Both the position numbers and the translations under genes were made by a program. DNA of 64,000 nt from Paraescarpia echinospica (Eukaryota > Annelida > Polychaeta > Sabellida > Siboglinidae). The notes beneath the pieces were generated by a model. That model made no database searches, was not told the DNA's origin, and saw nothing but the letters and a program-made list of their open reading frames with translations. The number at the start of each line of letters is the position of its first letter. Positions within the stretch are counted from its first letter, which is position 1. Shown here one piece after another: positions 53,790 through 64,000 of this stretch. The stretch is from the NCBI GenBank assembly GCA_020002185.1, contig CM034533.1, positions 68,112,119 to 68,176,118 of the forward strand, given 5' to 3'.

Positions 53790-54478
53790 AGTTTTGATGA
53801 TCGGTTCATATACTGGTGTGCAGTTGAGAACCACTTTGATAACAGAATGGCTTCTTCCTAATGCTGTGACTGTCTCGATTGTTGAGATCTCTGTATATTC
53901 ACTAGAGAGTACAAGATCAAGGATCGATGGCTCGGTTGTACCTCTACCTCTAGTGGGCTCTGTAATATGTTGCACCAAGCAACAGTCTCGATTTTTTTCA
54001 ATAAATTGAAATTATTTATCATCAGTACTTCCTTCTGTAGTTGAGGTTATTTCTTAATCAATCTTTAGGTAGTGAAATCTCCAAGTAGTAGAACATGTGA
54101 AAAACATTTCTCACTTATTTTATCTAGTAATTTGTTAAGTTTGTCATTGTTCTCAATGGTGCTCTTAGGGCTTCTGTAACAAGAGCCTACGAGAAGATTA
54201 TCCTTCCCTTTCAGGTTCAAAATGCGAAACAGTGCTTCATTAAACTCAACATCAAACTGGTGTACTTGAAATGGCAAAGAATTGTGAATAAAGAAGAACA
54301 CCTCTGCCTTTGCCTTCATGTTCACAGTTTCCATACAATACCCTTCCAGGTTGTATTCCTGCAAGGTAAGTTGTCTTATCAAATGTGTAGGCTTTACTTC
54401 TGAAATTGCTATAACATGTGGTGGAGTTGAGTGTTTTTCTATTCTACATTTGAGTTCAGTTAATTTTTCTTTTGTCAA
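53790..54478 (-). pseudogene. Second LINE endonuclease fragment, antisense
   Basis: The minus strand reads ELKCRIEKHSTPPHVIAISE, YNLEGYCME, FRILNLKGKDNLLVGSCYRS, FSHVLLLGDF (54478-54065). After a gap come TEPTRG and SILDLVLSSE, then LGRSHSVIKVVLN (53978-53790). These are endonuclease blocks of a different LINE family, with frameshifts. It meets the plus-strand LINE ORF tail to tail at about 53788. Confidence 0.65.
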
Positions 54479-54599
54479 TACATCAGCATTTGTATACCAT
54501 ACAATTATTTCTTCTGTACTGGCACTTACAGTGCTCGGGTTTGGTTGGTTATACTCCTTACTTGTACATATAATGTAAACGTTATTAAATTAGACATTA

Positions 54600-56600
54600 A
54601 ATAAGTAAACATATCCAAATGTATTAAATACATTTTCTTACCTTATATTAACAGATATATCACTTAAATTGTGTATACTGAGTACATTATGTATTTATCG
54701 AATGTTGCAAATTTGATAGCGCTGCATTCAACAAAGTACATCTGTCAAATACACATTTTATTAATGTATACATACTTATTAAGAATTATGCATATTCATA
54801 AAGCATATTGTACGCTGAACTCGAAACGCTAACTCTTCATTCAATATATAACAGAAATATTAAATTATAAGCACTTTTCGCCGGGGTCCCGTACGGAGCG
54901 TCATATGTACTTCAATATATACAAATTTCATTATATTGTTTAAAAAAAGTGGTTTAAACTGACCACAAAAGTGTTATGTAAGTGTAACATGTGTGCCATT
55001 ATTTTCACGTGACAATGACACGATGACTTTAACGTTGATGCCTAGTCTTTAGGGTCAGTTTCAGCGACAAACTTGAACGTCACAAGATTAACAACGGGTG
55101 TGTCCTCCATCTGCGTTGATCACTGCAGTGCATCAACGCCTCATTGATGAAATAAGGTGGGTATGGAACTTTTATGGAACCTCACACTTGTGCTTCATGT
55201 GCTTTTCCAGTTGGATGTATCTACAGCTCTCCAAACGTCTGCCTTATGTAACCATGCCTGTTACGTAAGACCCTACAGAGTATTTTCTTTGTTTTCACAA
55301 AATGGCGTCGCCTGACCTTGCATTACGTAACTTTCCAGTGAAAGTCATGTTATGGTATAGACTACATGTCCTTGTTTCATGTTATTCGACATTGAGCAAA
55401 ATCAATCCATTGCATCACATTTCGGTGCCTTTCTTCCTATGCACAGTTTCTTTTTGTGTCTATTATGTATAAAGCTCTGGAATAAACATGCTCAAAACCA
55501 CTAAAAATTCTTAATAATGGCACAAGTTATTTCCTTTATGCCTAAACTCTTTACACTAACGAGGATAATCGTAACATAAAATGCATTAGTTGCGCAATAA
55601 CATATCAAAACTTTAAGGAGACCAGAGCCGGTATATATATATGGAACGTCACACTTAAACTATATTACATGGAACTAATTTGGAACTGTCCTAGGGTGAC
55701 CTTAATTGCAATGTGGCTGTATTAATGAGGTAACCTTAAACCTAGGTTCAACTGTAACTATATGATATGTGTGGATGTAGATACTAATTCGTTTTAGGCT
55801 ATATTTGACCATTGTAACTGCCGATCACTAACATTGTGTAGACCGTTTCAAAAGATGTGTGTTCAAATCCGGAGTGTCTGTTTAAATAATAATGTACTTC
55901 CAACCTAACTGAAATCCTAAGATGTTGTCCAGTTAGGCAAACTATTATTGCATGAATATCCCCTCACTAGACATTACCCAAGTTGGTGTCCAGCAGTATG
56001 CTTAGAATGACTTCTTCCTTATTTGTTGTCTAAATTTACTCCCAATGATTCATGGTGTTGATCAAGGGGATTACTTGGGTCCAAACACCAATACAGTTTC
56101 TGAAATGGGGGATTGCCGTGAATGTTCACATCATGCCCGTCAAGCCATTTCAATTAAACTAATCCATGTACTGGATCGCACATAAGAGTTCGCATAATTT
56201 TTTGCTGTGCTTCTAAATGTTAATATGATAGTATAGGTGGTTTTCTGTTGGAATGCTCTTGAAATATATCTGGGGTTTTAACATTTCTAGTGTACGTAGC
56301 TGGTTTTCCATTGAAATGCTTTTGGAATAAACTTATGAAATATTACGATTCGTTACGTAAGACTGGTGCAGAGACCCCCACACTTATGTAGCGCTTCATC
56401 ACTCTTGCCCACAGATCTCCCTCTGTACTTTATAGATGGCCCTTTACATAATGTACACGTATCTAAATGTGATTTTCGGAAGAGCATCCAAATGTAATTT
56501 TCTTTCACAAGTTCGTTGTATGGTATATGTTTGAATTAGTTATTATTTCAACTGTGCATGCCATTTGAAAATAACATTAAAATTCTTCCAGTTTTTGTTT
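54600..56600. other. Gene-free, intron-like stretch
   Basis: No coding, RNA or tandem-repeat feature recognised. A B-box-like GTGTTCAAATCCGG near 55858 stands alone, without an A box at the right distance. Confidence 0.5.
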
Positions 56601-56610
56601 TCTGTTACAG

Positions 56611-56675
56611 GAGTGGGCCGGCAGCTTAATATAACAAGCGAGGATATATATAGTTGGGAGCTTAACACTAAAAAA
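56611..56675 (+). CDS. Possible small exon after the LamG exons
   Basis: A good acceptor TTTTCTGTTACAG precedes a 65-nt open segment reading VGRQLNITSEDIYSWELN, followed by GTGGGT as a possible donor. The residues resemble the GxLN...xIYxG part of LamG domains. However, its phase does not fit directly onto the exon at 51129-51212: joining them gives a stop. It is either preceded by an unseen exon or a decayed equivalent of the minus-strand exon at 60719-60616. Confidence 0.3.
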
Positions 56676-56679
56676 GTGG

Positions 56680-59600
56680 GTTTACATGTTTGTTCAGATA
56701 GTTTCATAATAAATATATATTGTATTATTTTTCTGTCAAATTATATAAACATGCGATGTTATCTCTTTTATGAAACATTAACACACGTTTATCAAATTTC
56801 AGATACGTGTATGTACCATATGACTTTTCCAACAATGTAAACAATATAATTTGTGACTGAGTGCTGTTAGAGTATTGTGTTGTAAATGCAGACATACTAT
56901 GTCATCTGTTTGTTTAAAAACTGTTGAATTGTGTTGTTTATGACAATAGTGTTTCAGTGTTGTGTGTGGCAGGTTCGATCCCGGCTGGTGTTCAGTATCC
57001 GTACACTATTGGTTGTGCACACACACTTATTTTATTCAATAACTTCAGCCATTTACAATAACTCCACCTAAACTAAGTTAATTCCACTTAAACAACTATT
57101 GGAAATAGCACATCAAATTAGCATGCCACATATAACATGGCAATGGCAGCTAGGTAGGAAGAAACTTGAGAAGGCTAAGCAATGACTCAGTCGTGGAAAC
57201 AAAGGGTGGAAGACAACTAACTCAAGTGGGATGGAAATGTTGGAATTTGTACATAAATAAAGTTTTAAATTCACAGAGAAAACCCACCAACAAGGGAATA
57301 TTTCAACCTGAAGAGGGCATGAATACAACACTTCATCCCCATCACCCATTTGTATACATCATAGCACCCCAACATGTGATGCAAATATTGCGTGTGTGCT
57401 ATGCAATAAAAAGATGGCTGGAGGAAAGTAGCCAACTTGCATGGTTTCTACAGAAAGATGTCGGTAGCCAATGCTAATGTACTCTAGTATGAGAGGCTAT
57501 TCTGCTGATACATATATCTTCTGGGGTGTTTGCCAAGGATGGGTGCAGTACTTGGATGTGTACTGCTGTAATGCTATAGTCAATTTTGCAAGGTTTAAAT
57601 GTAGTTGTTTGCAAAACTTTGGATAATACCGAACTGTTTTACCAGGTACTTTTGTTGGTTGTGCAATTTGAACTGACATGCTTCATACAGTATGGATGTT
57701 AATCACTAACCTATCTATTTGGATTTTGAAAGAAATTAATCATGTATATTTCAAGGTATATCATGTCCTGACATTATGGTTTCTAGATTATCAGGGTTTC
57801 ACTGTATCATATGAACACTTGCCATAACAAGATAACATTTTTGTAACACATTTATTGACACATCTATGACCATGTACACACATGCTGAATAATACTAGGC
57901 ATTAGTAATTGGTAGGACAACAATATTTTCAGACAAACATGTCTATTAAAAAAGGCAATCTTCTTTTACTTTATCCCATGATCAGAGGTAATGAGCGAGT
58001 AGTGTTTTTGTTTTCACTTCTCTACATTTAAGAACGAATCGACTTGCTCTTTGCTTAATTAACATAATGCCAGTTATTGATGTGTTGACCATAAAGGTGT
58101 ATCTGCCGGAGACAATTAAAGAATATTGGCCGGAGACAATTAAAGAATATTGTTATAAATATTAGTGAGACTACTAATAGGTCGGTGATTTGTAGCTATT
58201 TTGTAGCAATACAATTGCGGCCAGCATGTTTGCTACGAATATGTGATTTGATTATTGTATTGATGGATGCATAATCTTTGTTATTTAATCAAAGTAAATG
58301 TCATTAAGTTGGCCTATATCAATCTACACTGGACTTGCGTTGTTGTTTTGCATAAAGATGTATTATATTCAACAACACGTGGCCAGTAACATCTGTAGTG
58401 TTATTGCCAAGTTTCAAGAGACAGTGTTACTGAATGTCAAATGTTTCAAACAAGTTCAAGTTAGGGAATAACAAAATAATGTTCTTCTTCAGGAAACATT
58501 GTGTTTCTTTAAACAGAAATAAATAATACACAAGTAAATATTGATGGTATACATACTTGAATCGTGTGAACTTTGCTTATTACCCACAATATGAACAAAA
58601 ATCTAACATTACCCAGCTAAATGCAGATCTACACGCCATAAACTGTGTTCATTTTGGAACAAATGAGCATCCAGTTTTCACCAGGTCAGATATCCACAGC
58701 TAGACAAGCTTGTTGATAAGTCTTTAAATAATTTACTACAAAAACCTAACATTTCTTTACCACGCGCTTTTGACATTTCCATGATAACATACTGGCATCT
58801 AAAATATAAAGCAACAATGCTGTATTTTGAACATAGATATCATTAAACCACACGGTTCACCCAACTCTACAAAACTACAAAAGCAGGCATGGGACATGTG
58901 AAATGTTGCACATTCTAATAAAATACATCACTAGATTTCTTTTCCCTAAAACTCTGTTTCTGTGTGGAAAAATATTCAATAAGTATTTGGCATATTTGGC
59001 ATTTGCACTCAATAAATACTTAGTATCAGACCATCACTTCTGTTGGCATGATCTAGTGGTATGATTGCACATAATTACCTTATCTCTCCATCATATTAAC
59101 ATTGCTTTGTGAATCTGCCCATCAACATTTTACTGCTAGAAAATGTGTACAAATCAAGTAAAATTACAAAGAATTCATATCTACAGGCTAATGGTACAAT
59201 TCTTTCAGACATTAGTAAACCTTCGCATAGACCTGATCTACATATTTTGTATCACTGTAGCTACACACAAGTGTACAGTGTCTAGATTCTGTTGGCAACA
59301 TTGAAAATACAGTGGTTGTTTTTCTTTGGTTCACTTGGCTCTGCTGCCTAAGTCAATATCTACTCTTCAGTATTTCCTATTACAGCATCAGGCCCAGCAG
59401 AACCAACCAACCGATACTCCATCATCTCCCTTCCATTACATTTTGTTTGCCATTTCTCACGATTTCCAATACTTAATAATTTCATCAGTCATGTAATAGA
59501 TCTTTTTATCATAGACATTTTCCAGCCAGATGACAACAAAACTGTGCGTTTGTTTCAAATATCAACCAGCCGAATAAACTTTCTTGTTCTTGTTCTGTTA

Positions 59601-59830
59601 ATAAGTTTCAAATCAAGTATCAATCAGCCGAGATATATAATTTTATTCGGTTACATTTCTGTTAATAAAACTAATAAAGCAGACAAAATAATACATACTG
59701 TATAAGAAAAAACTGTCTGTAAAACTGGCCCCAAAACGTAGAGATACATACAATGTTTGAGTTTGTTGGTTCTGCATAGCCCAAAGATACACTGTAGCAA
59801 CTACATGAGGGGTGTCAGTGCGCCACAACA
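56680..59830. other. Gene-free stretch
   Basis: AT-rich. Open frames up to about 100 codons show no domain. A lone B-box-like GGTTCGATCCCGG at about 56971 has no tRNA fold. It includes a short direct repeat of GCCGGAGACAATTAAAGAAT at 58107-58150. Confidence 0.5.
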
Positions 59831-59833
59831 TAC

Positions 59834-60132
59834 CCCGACAGAGTCAGCTGTGAGGTCAAGGGGTCCCTTGGCATGACATTTAGCCAGCACAAGAAGATAC
59901 TGGAGGGTTGTGTCAGCAACCTGTACATCCAGGGCGTCTAGGTTAGGCACGCCGCCTGAAGCATAACAACCACTGTCAACCTTCTGGCAACACTGGCCGA
60001 ACACGCTCCAATTAACCTGTCCATCACGTGACCTGTTGTCTAGCAAAACCTTCGTCAAGCCATCAGAAAACATGTGGTGGGTTCGGACATTCCGTCGAAT
60101 ATTTTGTTGAAATTCTGGTCCCAAAGGTGTTT
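59834..60132 (-). CDS. LamG gene exon (minus-strand copy), domain end and beyond
   Basis: Acceptor CATAAAG at 60133 and donor GGG|GTATGT at 59834/59833 enclose 299 nt: two bases to complete a codon plus 99 codons, ending in phase 0. Joined to the previous exon it reads MYIG-ETPLGPEF..., then HHMFSDGLTKVLLDNRSRDG and QVNWSVFG. This is the closing strand of a LamG domain (FSDGLxGCxxxxxxxG). The remaining 50 residues (DALDVQVADTTLQYLLVLAK...) match no domain I recognise. Later exons must lie further left on this strand or be lost. Confidence 0.6.
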
Positions 60133-60615
60133 CTTTATGACAAAAACATAAGGCAAAGTTTGTAAAGTGACAACTGTATGTGGGAATGTTTGATTTATGA
60201 GATGTCATGCAGCAATAGAAATGTAATTCACGTATATATAACCATTAAAAACATTGTTGGCAAAGCTTGACGGAGGTCACGTGCAAAATTCAAAGGTGAT
60301 GTAAGCAAAACCGCGACATGGTGGATACATCAATTATTACACAAACTAACAAAAATACTGGTCCATCAGAAGGGATAACCTGGTCATTTGTATGGTGATC
60401 ATTTTCACGGTTAGGTAAGAAACCAAGTGTTTAGTGTGGTATTTTGTGTGCCACATGGCACTACCTATCAGACGCAAGAGACGGTTTCAATAAGTATTTA
60501 TATGAGACATTTCATGAATATTGCATAACTTGGGACAGTTGTATGCAATGCCATGCATGTTTTCTATGATTGTTCCACGCTACATTTTTAGGTACAAGAT
60601 ATTTGTGAGACTTAC

Positions 60616-60719
60616 CAATGTACATGATGCTGCATGTGTTCAGCATGCATAATACACCTCCAGATTCTCCCTCTACAAAGCTGAATCCGTTGATCTCAAG
60701 ACTTTCTTTCATCCCAGTC
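60616..60719 (-). CDS. LamG domain exon (minus-strand copy), middle
   Basis: Acceptor TTGACTTCAG at 60720 and donor TTG|GTAAGT at 60616/60615 enclose 104 nt: one base, 34 codons, one base. It completes the Arg codon left open by the exon at 61272-61189 and reads TGMKESLEINGFSFVEGESG then LNTCSIMYI, passing in phase 1 to the next exon. The reading HTVTVRR-TGMKESLEING..IMYIGETP follows the usual LamG order (HxVxVxR...LxVNG......LYIGGxP). Splice sites and phases are consistent over three exons. Confidence 0.65.
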
Positions 60720-61188
60720 CTGAAGTCAACAACATCGTCCATATTCTTTACTCATATCATAGCTAATATCACAAATACCTAGTTTTAATTTTTTACTAAA
60801 AAAATGCTTTAAAATTCATATCGGTTAAAGTATGATCTATAATTAACTATTAATATGATGTAAAATCAGTATGTTTAAATGTTGGTAATCTTGCATCACC
60901 ATTTGCTAACTGGAGTCTTCAGTTACCACCATTTTGTACACAACAGATATTCAAACCTATTTTGTTTTATTAAAATATGTGACACATCACTGGAATCGAA
61001 CTATGGGAAAACAAAATCAATGATGAGAAGTAATAATTTGTAAAGATTGTTAAGGACTGTTAAAATATATCCTCACAATGTTTTATCAAGGTGAGAACAT
61101 GCTTACCTCACAATGTCTATCATTTCAAGTTGACAATTTCAGAAAATGCAAATGAATACAACCACGTAATGACGACATGTGATGTTAC

Positions 61189-61272
61189 CTTCTAACGGTG
61201 ACGGTGTGTGGGCGTCCGTCATCTATTCTGTCCACTAAGCTGATGTTGGCTGGGCCTCTTCCCAGTTCATAG
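61189..61272 (-). CDS. LamG domain exon 2 (minus-strand copy)
   Basis: Same 84-nt length, phase and splice sites as the plus-strand exon at 51129-51212, in opposite orientation. It reads YELGRGPANISLVDRIDDG then RPHTVTVR. It differs by a few substitutions (Gly-Arg for Gly-Ser; Arg for Cys before PHTV). The acceptor TTGTAG|CTATGAACTGGG is the last of about 50 copies of the same junction in the adjoining minisatellite. Both copies keep open frames and canonical splice sites. This copy has two good downstream exons and is the likelier functional one. Confidence 0.7.
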
Positions 61273-63480
61273 CTACAACCACAGCAACACACAATACATT
61301 ACTTCCCAGTTCAAAGCTACAACCACAACAACACACAATACATTACTTCCCAGTTCATAGCTACAACCACAACAACACAATACATTACTTCCCAGTTCAT
61401 AGCTACAACCACAACAACACAATACATTACTTCCCAGTTCATAGCTACAACCACAACAACACACAATACATTACTTCCCAGTTCATAGCTACAACCACAA
61501 CAACACACAATACATTACTTCCCAGTTCATAGCTACAACCACAACAACACACAATACATTACTTCCCAGTTCATAGCTACAACCACAACAACACACAATA
61601 CATTACTTCCCAGTTCATAGCTACAACCACAACAACACACAATACATTACTTCCCAGTTCATAGCTACAACCACAACAACACAATACATTACTTCCCAGT
61701 TCATAGCTACAACCACAACAACATACAATACATTACTTCCCAGTTCATAGCTACAACCACAACAACATACAATACATTACTTCCCAGTTCATAGCTACAA
61801 CCACAACAACACACAATACATTACTTCCCAGTTCATAGCTACAACCACAACAACACACAATACATTACTTCCCAGTTCATAGCTACAACCACAACAACAC
61901 AATACATTACTTCCCAGTTCATAGCTACAACCACAACAACACACAATACATTACTTCCCAGTTCATAGCAATACAACCACAACAACACACAATACATTAC
62001 TTCCCAGTTCATAGCTACAACCACAACAACACACAATACATTACTTCCCAGTTCATAGCTACAACCACAACAACACACAATACATTACTTCCCAGTTCAT
62101 AGCTACAACCACAACACACAATACATTACTTCCCAGTTCATTGCTACAACCACAACAACACAATACATTACTTCCCAGTTCATAGCTACAACCACAACAA
62201 CACACAATACATTACTTCCCAGTTCATAGCTACAACCACAACAACACACAATACATTACTTCCCAGTTCATAGCTACAACCACAACAACACACAATACAT
62301 TACTTCCCAGTTCATAGCTACAACAACACAATACATTACTTCCCAGTTCATAGCTACAACCACAACAACACACAATACATTACTTCCCAGTTCATAGCTA
62401 CAACCACAACAACACACAATACATTACTTCCCAGTTCATAGCTACAACCACAACAACACAATACATTACTTCCCAGTTCATAGCTACAACCACAACAACA
62501 CACAATACATTACTTCCCAGTTCATAGCTACAACCACAACAACACACAATACATTACTTCCCAGTTCATAGCTACAACCACAACAACACACAATACATTA
62601 CTTCCCAGTTCATAGCTACTACCACAACACACAATACATTACTTCCCAGTTCATAGCTACTACCACAACACACAATACATTACTTCCCAGTTCATAGCTA
62701 CAACAACACAATACATTACTTCCCAGTTCATAGCTACAACCACAACAACACACAATACATTACTTCCCAGTTCATAGCTACAACCACAACAACACACAAT
62801 ACATTACTTCCCAGTTCATACAACCACAGCAATACACAATACATTACTTCCCAGTTCATAGCTACAACCACAACAACACACAATACATTACTTCCCAGTT
62901 CATAGCTACAACCACAGCAACACAATACATTACTTCCCAGTTCATAGCTACAACCACAATACCCAGTTCATAGCACACACAATACATTACTTCCCAGTTC
63001 ATAGCTACAACCACAACAACACACAATACATTACTTCCCAGTTCATAGCTACAACCACAACAACACACAATACATTACTTCCCAGTTCATTGCTACAACC
63101 ACAACAACACACAATACATTACTTCCCAGTTCATAGCTACAACCACAACAACACACAATACATTACTTCCCAGTTCATAGCTACAACCACAACAACACAC
63201 AATACATTACTTCCCAGTTCATAGCTACAACCACAACAACACACAATACATTACTTCCCAGTTCATACAACCACAGCAAGACACAATACATTACTTCCCA
63301 GTTCATAGCTACAACCACAACACACAATACATTACTTCCCAGTTCATTGCTACAACCACAACAACACACAATACATTACTTCCCAGTTCATAGCTACAAC
63401 CACAACAACACACAATACATTACTTCCCAGTTCATAGCTACAACCACAACAACACACAATACATTACTTCCCAGTTCATA
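61262..63480 (-). repeat. 44-bp minisatellite of LamG acceptor/exon junction, about 50 copies
   Basis: Units of about 44 bp; on the minus strand TGTGTTGTTGTGGTTGTAG|CTATGAACTGGGAA then GTAATGTAT. Each unit repeats the 3' splice site and first 14 nt of the LamG exon that follows at 61272, plus about 10 bp including a GT that could act as a donor. Length variants (loss of CA or CAACAA) are common. Short Cys/Val-rich open frames here are artefacts. Confidence 0.95.
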
Positions 63481-63484
63481 AATA

Positions 63485-64000
63485 TAATACTATTCATGGC
63501 TCCAAGATTCCATTAGACTGCAAGAAATAAACTTACTTTGTTTAAACATTTACTCCAAAGTAAGTTTATTTCTTGCTGCTTAATTTCCTATTTCATTACA
63601 TCTGTTACTGCACTGGCGTGACGTCCTATGTGCCTGCATAATATCTAGTAACCCTTGTAGCACATTTATCTGTTCTCTTTAATGTGTATCTAGTTTAATT
63701 CAAATAACAATTCTTGGACCATCACATAGAGAAAATGCCACAAACACTACTTTGTTCTGGAGAATAAGTAGTTCTATGTAAAGGTTCATAACCGATCAAT
63801 ATCCTAAGCACTTCATACGTGATCTGCCATAGCGAACCAGGTATTAAGTCGTACAGGTCTATTTTGTACACAAACCAAAAATAACTGTGTAAGTCATGTC
63901 CCATCAATTTTGTGATTTTGGCAGAAATGCATACTTTATAATCTCATATTCCAATGTCCAATTTATTTTCCTCGACAAGTAATCCAAAACTAATTAAATA
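63485..64000. other. Gene-free stretch with a perfect hairpin
   Basis: The only structure noticed is the 57-bp hairpin at 63520-63576, described separately. No exon equivalent to 50499-50638 was found here, so that part of the minus-strand gene would lie beyond the window. Confidence 0.5.
63520..63576. repeat. Perfect 21-bp inverted repeat with 15-bp loop
   Basis: Bases 63520-63540 and 63556-63576 are exact reverse complements, starting GCAAGAAATAAACTTACTTT. RNA from either strand would form an unbroken 21-bp stem. Confidence 0.85.

Noticed and set aside
55845..55890. B-box-like GTGTTCAAATCCGG as a tRNA gene or SINE
   Set aside because: No A box at the right spacing and no cloverleaf.
56960..56990. 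GGTTCGATCCCGG as a tRNA T-arm
   Set aside because: No matching acceptor, D or anticodon stems upstream.
57166..57477. 103-codon plus-strand ORF
   Set aside because: No recognisable family, no splice partners; flanks are intron-like.

Overview
This window looks like a repeat-rich stretch of an invertebrate animal genome. I cannot name the phylum; a mollusc or a basal deuterostome would fit. The signs are spliced genes with GT-AG introns, CR1/L2-type LINEs, an Ngaro-like tyrosine-recombinase retroelement, hAT and DDE_Tnp_4 relics, a tRNA-derived SINE, and at least a dozen minisatellites that make up roughly one sixth of the sequence. There is no sign of a prokaryote, organelle or free virus. 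Most genes here are transposon-derived and broken. The best candidate host gene is a laminin-G (LamG) gene at the right end.

Layout. 0-1.6 kb: a LINE tail and two SGNH-hydrolase remnants (- strand). 2.2-7.3 kb: a tandem segmental duplication carrying an integrase-core gene, with a 54-bp minisatellite made from its own exon. 7.3-9.5 kb: a 53-bp E-box satellite between that gene and a retropepsin remnant. 10.9-11.6 kb: two DUF4806 exons. 12.1-13.6 kb: a 50-bp hairpin satellite. 13.7-15.7 kb: a 237-bp direct repeat pair and an RT fragment. 16.4-22.9 kb: a nearly complete Ngaro-like element (- strand) in the order SGNH hydrolase, gag, RT/RNase H, tyrosine recombinase. 24.3-27.4 kb: a 50-bp satellite and a second, truncated element with the same SGNH-gag-RT order. 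27.7-30.4 kb: a KIAA1586-like hAT relic. 31.3-35.1 kb: an L2-like LINE apparently inserted into a SAMD3-like gene, plus a 60-bp array. 35.4-40 kb: a DDE_Tnp_4 relic, a 51-bp higher-order array and a SWIM/PHD gene. 42-46 kb: small fragments, a 33-bp array and a SINE. 46.5-50 kb: an almost full-length CR1-like LINE whose ORF1 carries a 2A ribosome-skipping motif and a PHD finger. 50.5-63.5 kb: LamG exons on both strands, in inverted orientation, around nested LINE pieces, with a 44-bp minisatellite of about 50 copies built from the acceptor/exon junction of one LamG exon.

The most interesting theme is that several minisatellites are amplified pieces of genes, not random noncoding sequence: an integrase coding exon, a LamG splice acceptor with its exon start, and a 60-bp unit that forms a complete acceptor / 21-nt / donor cassette. 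Exon coordinates were worked out by eye from splice sites, reading frame and family resemblance. No database search was run.
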